Assembly (NCBI GenBank): GCA_007117575.1 | Contig: SKGH01000077.1 | Location: 1-10,035, forward strand | Reading direction: 5' to 3' | Source: Candidatus Kaiserbacteria bacterium | GTDB taxonomy: Bacteria; Patescibacteriota; Minisyncoccia; Phycocordibacterales; UBA918 | DNA: 10,035 nucleotides | Shown here: in pieces, positions 6,618 to 10,035 of the stretch | Layout: each line of letters opens with the position of its first letter | Position numbering within the stretch: position 1 is the first letter of the stretch | Position numbers and translations under genes: made by a program | The notes under the pieces: generated by a model | Seen by the model: only the letters and a program-made list of their open reading frames with translations | The model's database searches: none | Told to the model about the DNA's origin: nothing

Positions 6618-7355
6618 CTAAGACTTAGCCAGTCTTTGTCCCCCAAAAAGACGAGACTCGGGATCAGCATAAGCAATCACCTCAGACAACTTTAAAGGAG
6701 TCATATCGGGCCAAAGAGTTTCAAGAGAGACGCAGACTGCTTCAACTGACTGTAAGGGTAAAAAACCGGAGCTTCTCCAAATGGACATTCCGTCTTTAGC
6801 TTGAGGCATTCCGGTACGTATCAATATGTCTACAGGCCTAGATGGGCCGGTATCAAGATTTGATACTAATTGTGAAGGAAATGCCGGTGAATTAAAGCCT
6901 GTACCTGTGCTTAACGTAGTATTTATGGCACGCACCACCTCATCCAAACCATCATAATTAAGGGCGATATTCAACAACAAATTCATACCTGTTTCTGATC
7001 TGGTTTCCAAATCGTTTATCACCTTGACGACATCAGGTGGTATACCTTCCCTATCTCCCAAAACCCGCAACCTCACACCTTCTGCCACCAATTCATTTAA
7101 ATGAATACTCAGTTGCTCACGCAAAAGGTCCCATAAACCATCCACTTCTACCTTATCACGTTTCCAATTTGCTTGAGAAAACGCAAACAAACTAAGAGTA
7201 CCTACTTGCATTTGAGGACAGGCTCTTACTATCTTCTTGAGTGCCTGCGCCCCCTCTCTATGACCAGCCAAACGAGACAATCCTCTACCTTCCGCCCATC
7301 GACCATTGCCGTCCATGATTATTCCCAGATGGTATGCTTTATTTTTCTCTATCAT
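6618..7355 (-). CDS. uppS: Isoprenyl transferase, undecaprenyl diphosphate synthase family (divergent)
   Basis: Cis-prenyltransferase of 245 residues, expected to extend farnesyl diphosphate with isopentenyl diphosphate to the C55 lipid carrier used in wall synthesis. Family identity is clear from HLGIIMDGNGRWA (9-21, catalytic D15), GHREGA (31-36), FAFSQANWKR (57-66), VDILIRTG (175-182) and LWPDM (214-218). Several normally conserved positions differ. FSxEN reads FSQAN (Glu to Ala), NYGGR reads NYDGL, and RTGGE reads RTGMP followed by 8 extra residues before R194. The Mg-binding Glu of the last motif (E. coli E213) aligns with V207, with a Glu two residues earlier (E205). Activity is likely but chain length is uncertain. 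The start has no Shine-Dalgarno sequence. Lies 165 bp after lysS with no convincing promoter, so read-through from lysS is possible. Confidence 0.85.
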   Translation of the reverse strand: MIEKNKAYHLGIIMDGNGRWAEGRGLSRLAGHREGAQALKKIVRACPQMQVGTLSLFAFSQANWKRDKVEVDGLWDLLREQLSIHLNELVAEGVRLRVLGDREGIPPDVVKVINDLETRSETGMNLLLNIALNYDGLDEVVRAINTTLSTGTGFNSPAFPSQLVSNLDTGPSRPVDILIRTGMPQAKDGMSIWRSSGFLPLQSVEAVCVSLETLWPDMTPLKLSEVIAYADPESRLFGGQRLAKS

Positions 7356-7520
7356 TATAAATTTAGTTAATTGAATTTAAACCAGTTGCTTAATTTTCAA
7401 AAATTGAGTTTCAAGCTACATCTGCTTAAATAAGTAATTGAGCCTAACTTAATCGCCTACTACTTACTAAAAAATCAAAACGAAAACACCGAACCACCTT
7501 TATAGCTTACTGGCTATGTT
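7356..7520. other. lysS-uppS intergenic region
   Basis: 165 bp, AT-rich. On the minus strand it has a weak hairpin ATAGC-CAGTAA-GCTAT next to the lysS stop, T-rich stretches, and TTGAAA twice 14 bp apart (near 7395-7420), but no -10 at a proper distance. I see no gene and no convincing promoter or terminator. Confidence 0.4.
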
Positions 7521-9005
7521 TTACTGATCGGCATTACTTTTTGGTTCTGAATGAGTCCTAGGCTTCAAGAGAGGAAACAATTGAGTCTCACGCAACGGCT
7601 TACCTTCAAAAAAAGCAAACAAACGCTCTCCAAAACCAAAACCACAGGTAGGAGGCATTCCGTATTCTAACATTTCTACAAATTCCCAATCAGGCATCAT
7701 CGCCTCTTCATCACCAGCTTCCAGCAGTTGTTGCTGTTCACGAAACCTGGTTGCCTGATCTTCAGGATCATTCAACTCACTATACCCACGCCCCACCTCA
7801 CTACCGGCTATCAAGGGGTGAAACATCTCTACAGTCTTCTTGTCTTTTCGTTGCTTGGCTAAAGGAGCTATGCTTATAGGGTGATGCACTACAAAAGCAG
7901 GACCGGTTATCTGTTTACGACAGTATTTCCACAAGGAGTCGGTTAACCTCTCTAAGCTGTCCCCTTCGTATTTCACTGACAATTCATTTAAACGCCTTAT
8001 CAGAGCTTCTTTATCAGCTATATTTAAGTCTATATCAGTTCGTTTTTTTATCTCTTCAACATAGTCCAAAATTTCCCAATCGTCAGCTAAATCAAAATCA
8101 TGACCATGAACAGAAAACTTAGTAGTACCATACACCTCTTTTGCTAAATGACGATAGAGTTCTTTCACTAAACTCATACCCTCATTGTAGTCTGCGTAAG
8201 CCCAGTAAAACTCAAGATTTATAAATTCTTGTAAATGCTCAGGACTGGTACCCTCGTTACGGTAAGCACGACCAATCTCAAAAGTTTTTGGATAACCTGA
8301 TGCCATCAACCTTTTTTGCCACAGTTCACCCACTGATATACGCAAATATACATCGATTCCAAAATCGTTATGATGAGTCTGAAAAGGCCTAGCTTCCGCA
8401 CCGCCAGTAGTAATCTCAAGGGTCGGCGTGTCAATTTCCATAAAACCACTGTCTCTCATGAACTGTCTTGTAACTCGCCAGAATTTTTCTTTACGCGCAA
8501 ACATATCACGCAAATCTTGATCTAACAAAATGTCCAAGTAACGCTTTCTATATCTCTCGTCTTCATTTTTTATACCAAAATGCTCATTAGGAATAGCGTT
8601 TATGGATTTAGTCAACATACGCCACTCCTTAGCCATTAAAGCCGGTAAACCCCTTTTAGTATGACCGGCCACACCGGTAAATTCGACAAAGTCACCGGTA
8701 TCAACCGCCTCTATAAATAGATTAAATAATTTATCTGATAATGATTTCTTAGACACCAACACTTGAACTTTGTCAGTGCCGTCATAAATATCGACAAAAA
8801 CCAACTGACCATGACTACGTATTGACATTACTCTACCTACTAGAGTAACGACAGTATCTGAATCGATAAGCGACTGTATATCTTTTAAAAATGAGTTTAT
8901 GTAATGAGTCAGGTCTCCTTTGGTAGCGTAAGGGTCCATTCCTTCTTTCAGTAAAAGGTCTCGTTTACGTATTCTCTCTGCTTTTATCTCTTCAAGAGCG
9001 GTCAT
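7521..9005 (-). CDS. lysS: Lysyl-tRNA synthetase, class II
   Basis: Class II aminoacyl-tRNA synthetase of 494 residues that charges tRNA-Lys in the cytoplasm. The N-terminal part carries an OB-fold anticodon-binding domain (about 50-130, GRVMSIRSHGQLVFVDIYDG). The catalytic domain follows: DTPTLEITTGGAEARPF (192-208, around motif 1), FEIGRAYRNEG (242-252, motif 2) with the following EHLQEF and LEFYWAYADY, NDPEDQATRF (412-421), and motif 3 GFGFGERLFAF (455-465) with LRETQLFPLLKP. Motif 3 reads ER where bacterial LysRS usually has IDR. Length is normal. No Shine-Dalgarno sequence precedes the ATG (AATATTCATATTT). It has its own promoter and a leader of about 120 nt. A 5-bp hairpin just after the stop (ATAGC/GCTAT) lacks a T-run directly behind it. 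Confidence 0.96.
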   Translation of the reverse strand: MTALEEIKAERIRKRDLLLKEGMDPYATKGDLTHYINSFLKDIQSLIDSDTVVTLVGRVMSIRSHGQLVFVDIYDGTDKVQVLVSKKSLSDKLFNLFIEAVDTGDFVEFTGVAGHTKRGLPALMAKEWRMLTKSINAIPNEHFGIKNEDERYRKRYLDILLDQDLRDMFARKEKFWRVTRQFMRDSGFMEIDTPTLEITTGGAEARPFQTHHNDFGIDVYLRISVGELWQKRLMASGYPKTFEIGRAYRNEGTSPEHLQEFINLEFYWAYADYNEGMSLVKELYRHLAKEVYGTTKFSVHGHDFDLADDWEILDYVEEIKKRTDIDLNIADKEALIRRLNELSVKYEGDSLERLTDSLWKYCRKQITGPAFVVHHPISIAPLAKQRKDKKTVEMFHPLIAGSEVGRGYSELNDPEDQATRFREQQQLLEAGDEEAMMPDWEFVEMLEYGMPPTCGFGFGERLFAFFEGKPLRETQLFPLLKPRTHSEPKSNADQ

Positions 9006-9021
9006 AAATATGAATATTTTT

Positions 9022-9109
9022 ACAATCAGTCCAAAACCATTACTACTGCAGAATAACTGATTGTTTATAAATCGCCACTTATTGTCTCATTGCAAATAGG
9101 TGCAAGACA
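9022..9109 (-). promoter_or_regulatory. Structured 5' leader of lysS
   Basis: Two stem-loops lie between the predicted lysS start site (near 9125) and the ATG at 9005. The first is TGTC-TTGCA / TGCAA-TGA-GACA with a 6-nt loop and a 3-nt bulge (9109-9083). The second is a perfect 9-bp pairing ACAATCAGT (9064-9056) with ACTGATTGT (9030-9022) around a 25-nt loop. Neither is followed by a T-run. They do not match T-box or lysine riboswitch features I know. Function unknown. Confidence 0.35.
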
Positions 9110-9131
9110 GTTAACCTAAAACAATAGAAAA

Positions 9132-9160
9132 TTTATACCATGCCACAGGACTGATTTCAA
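9132..9160 (-). promoter_or_regulatory. lysS promoter
   Basis: TTGAAA (9160-9155), 17 bp, TATAAA (9137-9132) on the minus strand, with TGG directly before the -10 (extended -10). It is the best promoter match in the window. A 6-bp hairpin TCAGTT/AACTGA (9164-9179) ends just upstream of the -35. Confidence 0.7.
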
Positions 9161-9198
9161 TGTTCAGTTATGAAACTGAGGGTTTAAAAACTTATACC

Positions 9199-9669
9199 CT
9201 ACTCTATTTTAATAACCTTATACGTCTGCTTTCCTGAAGGCGTCTCGAATGTAAATACATCACCCGTGGCTTTACCCATCAGAGCTTCTCCCAAAGGAGA
9301 AAGGTAAGACAATTTGCCTTCATGAATATTTGCCTCCTCTGAACCCACTATCTGATAAGTATGTTTATTAGTTTCTTTTTGTTTTTGTATTGTTACTTTA
9401 CTTCCTAAACCGACCACGCCACCTTTCTTGTCATGAGCCACGATTTTGGCTTCTTTTATCACTTGTTCTAGATACCCTATACGCTCCTCTATAGCAGACT
9501 GCATATCCCTTGCCTCTTGATATTCTGCATTTTCTGTAAGGTCACCCAGACTGCGAGCATACTCTAAAGACTCTGCCACTTCTTTACGACGTACAGTTTT
9601 TAAGTGTTCTAGTTCCTTTTTTAACTCTTCAAATTTTTCCGGAGTCAAATAAGCCTGTGAATCATTCAT
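9199..9669 (-). CDS. greA: Transcription elongation factor GreA
   Basis: Factor of 156 residues that enters the RNA polymerase secondary channel and stimulates cleavage of backtracked transcripts. The N-terminal antiparallel coiled coil (about 8-75) carries the acidic tip GDLTENAEY (42-50), whose Asp and Glu assist catalysis. The C-terminal FKBP-like domain (about 82-156) has the hallmark SPLGEALMGKATGD (124-137). Length is typical. The start gives the usual lead-in to YLTPEKFEELK; there is no Shine-Dalgarno sequence before it (AT-rich ATAATATAATT). It has its own promoter. Two short hairpins follow the stop (9180-9199 and 9164-9179) without a terminal T-run. Confidence 0.96.
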   Translation of the reverse strand: MNDSQAYLTPEKFEELKKELEHLKTVRRKEVAESLEYARSLGDLTENAEYQEARDMQSAIEERIGYLEQVIKEAKIVAHDKKGGVVGLGSKVTIQKQKETNKHTYQIVGSEEANIHEGKLSYLSPLGEALMGKATGDVFTFETPSGKQTYKVIKIE

Positions 9670-9713
9670 AATTATATTATTTACTTTTGGTTACCAAATT
9701 TAACACTGAAACA

Positions 9714-9741
9714 ATTATACGCAAGCAATGGACAAAATCAA
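9714..9741 (-). promoter_or_regulatory. greA promoter
   Basis: TTGATT (9741-9736), 16 bp, TATAAT (9719-9714) on the minus strand, giving a leader of roughly 38 nt. Within that leader lies a 13-bp palindrome, TTTGGT-T-ACCAAA on the plus strand (9686-9698), which could be an operator. Confidence 0.65.
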
Positions 9742-9761
9742 ATTTTTTAAAGTTTAGACAT

Positions 9762-9791
9762 ACACTACTGTATCGATAAAAAACACTACTG
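9762..9791. repeat. 9-nt direct repeat with 21-bp period upstream of greA
   Basis: ACACTACTG occurs at 9762-9770 and 9783-9791 on the plus strand, exactly 21 bp apart (about two helical turns). The 8-bp palindrome TATCGATA (9771-9778) lies between. The array begins about 20 bp upstream of the greA -35, a usual distance for an activator or repressor site. Confidence 0.5.
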
Positions 9792-9831
9792 ACTAAACTA
9801 GAGACTATAACCGTTCAAATTTATAAAAATA

Positions 9832-9933
9832 TCAGGACTTACGCGTTTCGCGAATTTCTTTGTTGCTTTCGCCACTCAAACCTTTTATCGTACCACCAAG
9901 TACGCCTCACCCAGCTATAGTTCCGGTAAACAT
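9832..9933 (-). other. Small glycine-rich reading frame interrupted by one UGA
   Basis: From ATG at 9933 the minus strand reads MFTGTIAG, then TGA (9909-9907), then GVLGGTIKGLSG and a charged tail ending RKS before TGA at 9834-9832. Without the internal TGA it would encode 33 residues with GxxxG-like spacing. UGA is a stop elsewhere in the window. A perfect 8-bp hairpin abuts the ATG. It may be a decayed small gene, a recoded one or chance. I do not recognise it. Confidence 0.2.
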
Positions 9934-9952
9934 TTATTACTAACGTAATAAA
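9933..9952 (-). repeat. 8-bp perfect hairpin
   Basis: TTTATTAC-GTTA-GTAATAAA on the minus strand (TTTATTAC-TAAC-GTAATAAA on the plus). AT-rich, no T-run, immediately before the ATG of the interrupted small frame. Confidence 0.45.
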
Positions 9953-10035
9953 CCAAAATCGTTTTAGTCAGTCACGAAAGAATATAAATGATCACGGAAA
10001 CCGGGGCTGGGTCAGCGCCTCGAACTTCATCAGAA

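Larger units (their letters stand above)
9742..10035. other. Gene-poor right end upstream of greA
   Basis: Together with the greA promoter this makes 366 bp without a confident gene. It holds the direct repeat at 9762-9791, a GC island ACGCGTTTCGCG near 9841-9852, the interrupted small frame and the hairpin. The last 60 bases become GC-rich. A minus-strand frame open at the window edge there (10034-9972) ends in VSVIIYILS and a stop, and could be the 3' end of a gene outside the window. Confidence 0.3.

Noticed and set aside
9006..9131. T-box or lysine riboswitch upstream of lysS
   Set aside because: No T-box sequence, no antiterminator/terminator pair with T-run, and far too short for the lysine riboswitch.
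9180..9199. Terminator at the end of greA (GGGTATAA-GTTT-TTAAACCC on the minus strand)
   Set aside because: One mismatch in a weak stem, the T-run is in the loop, and no T-run follows.
9972..10034. Partial minus-strand gene ending VSVIIYILS
   Set aside because: Only 20 codons are visible and no family is recognised; noted as a possibility in the right-end entry but not called.
1..10035. Genome-wide UGA recoding (code 25)
   Set aside because: All complete genes are full length under the standard code with no in-frame UGA, and ftsL stops at UGA overlapping the ftsI ATG.
1..10035. CRISPR array or intact transposon
   Set aside because: No regularly spaced repeat series and no transposase. The only mobile-element protein is the truncated recombinase.

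Overview
The window looks like chromosomal DNA from a Candidatus Patescibacteria (CPR, Parcubacteria-like) genome. This is inferred from gene order and protein character, not from a search. Supporting signs are a compact mraZ-rsmH-ftsL-ftsI-murF cluster, a MurF that begins only about 30 residues before its P-loop, AT-rich genes that mostly lack a Shine-Dalgarno sequence at the first gene of a unit, and a large serine recombinase of the type common in these genomes next to a tRNA. UGA acts as a stop: no complete gene contains an in-frame UGA, and ftsL ends in UGA.

Left region (1-1462): a visibly GC-richer accessory block. It holds a 13-bp inverted repeat (12-24/67-79), a large serine recombinase that has lost its N-terminal catalytic domain, three GC-rich hairpins inside the recombinase 3' end, and tRNA-Glu(CTC) on the minus strand. 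The recombinase frame runs into the tRNA 3' half on the opposite strand, as expected for a mobile element inserted at the tRNA 3' end.

Middle (1564-6504): a division and cell-wall (dcw) operon on the minus strand, read mraZ -> rsmH -> ftsL-like -> ftsI -> murF. MraZ is a regulator of such operons, RsmH methylates 16S rRNA, FtsL and FtsI act in septal peptidoglycan synthesis, and MurF makes the last cytoplasmic muropeptide precursor. Upstream of mraZ are two pairs of GTGGK-N5-GTGGT boxes overlapping two -10 elements, an autoregulation signature for MraZ. A rho-independent terminator (6478-6504) separates this operon from uppS.

Right (6618-9741): uppS (undecaprenyl diphosphate synthase family, with a divergent active site), lysS (class II lysyl-tRNA synthetase, with a strong promoter and a structured leader of about 120 nt) and greA (transcript cleavage factor, with its own promoter), all on the minus strand. 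UppS supplies the lipid carrier used by the same wall pathway as MurF and FtsI.

Right end (9742-10035): no confident gene. It holds a 9-nt direct repeat with 21-bp period, a hairpin, and a small glycine-rich reading frame interrupted by one UGA. I found no CRISPR array and no intact mobile element. The most unusual items are the divergent UppS, the truncated recombinase with its inverted repeat, the MraZ box array, and the interrupted small frame.
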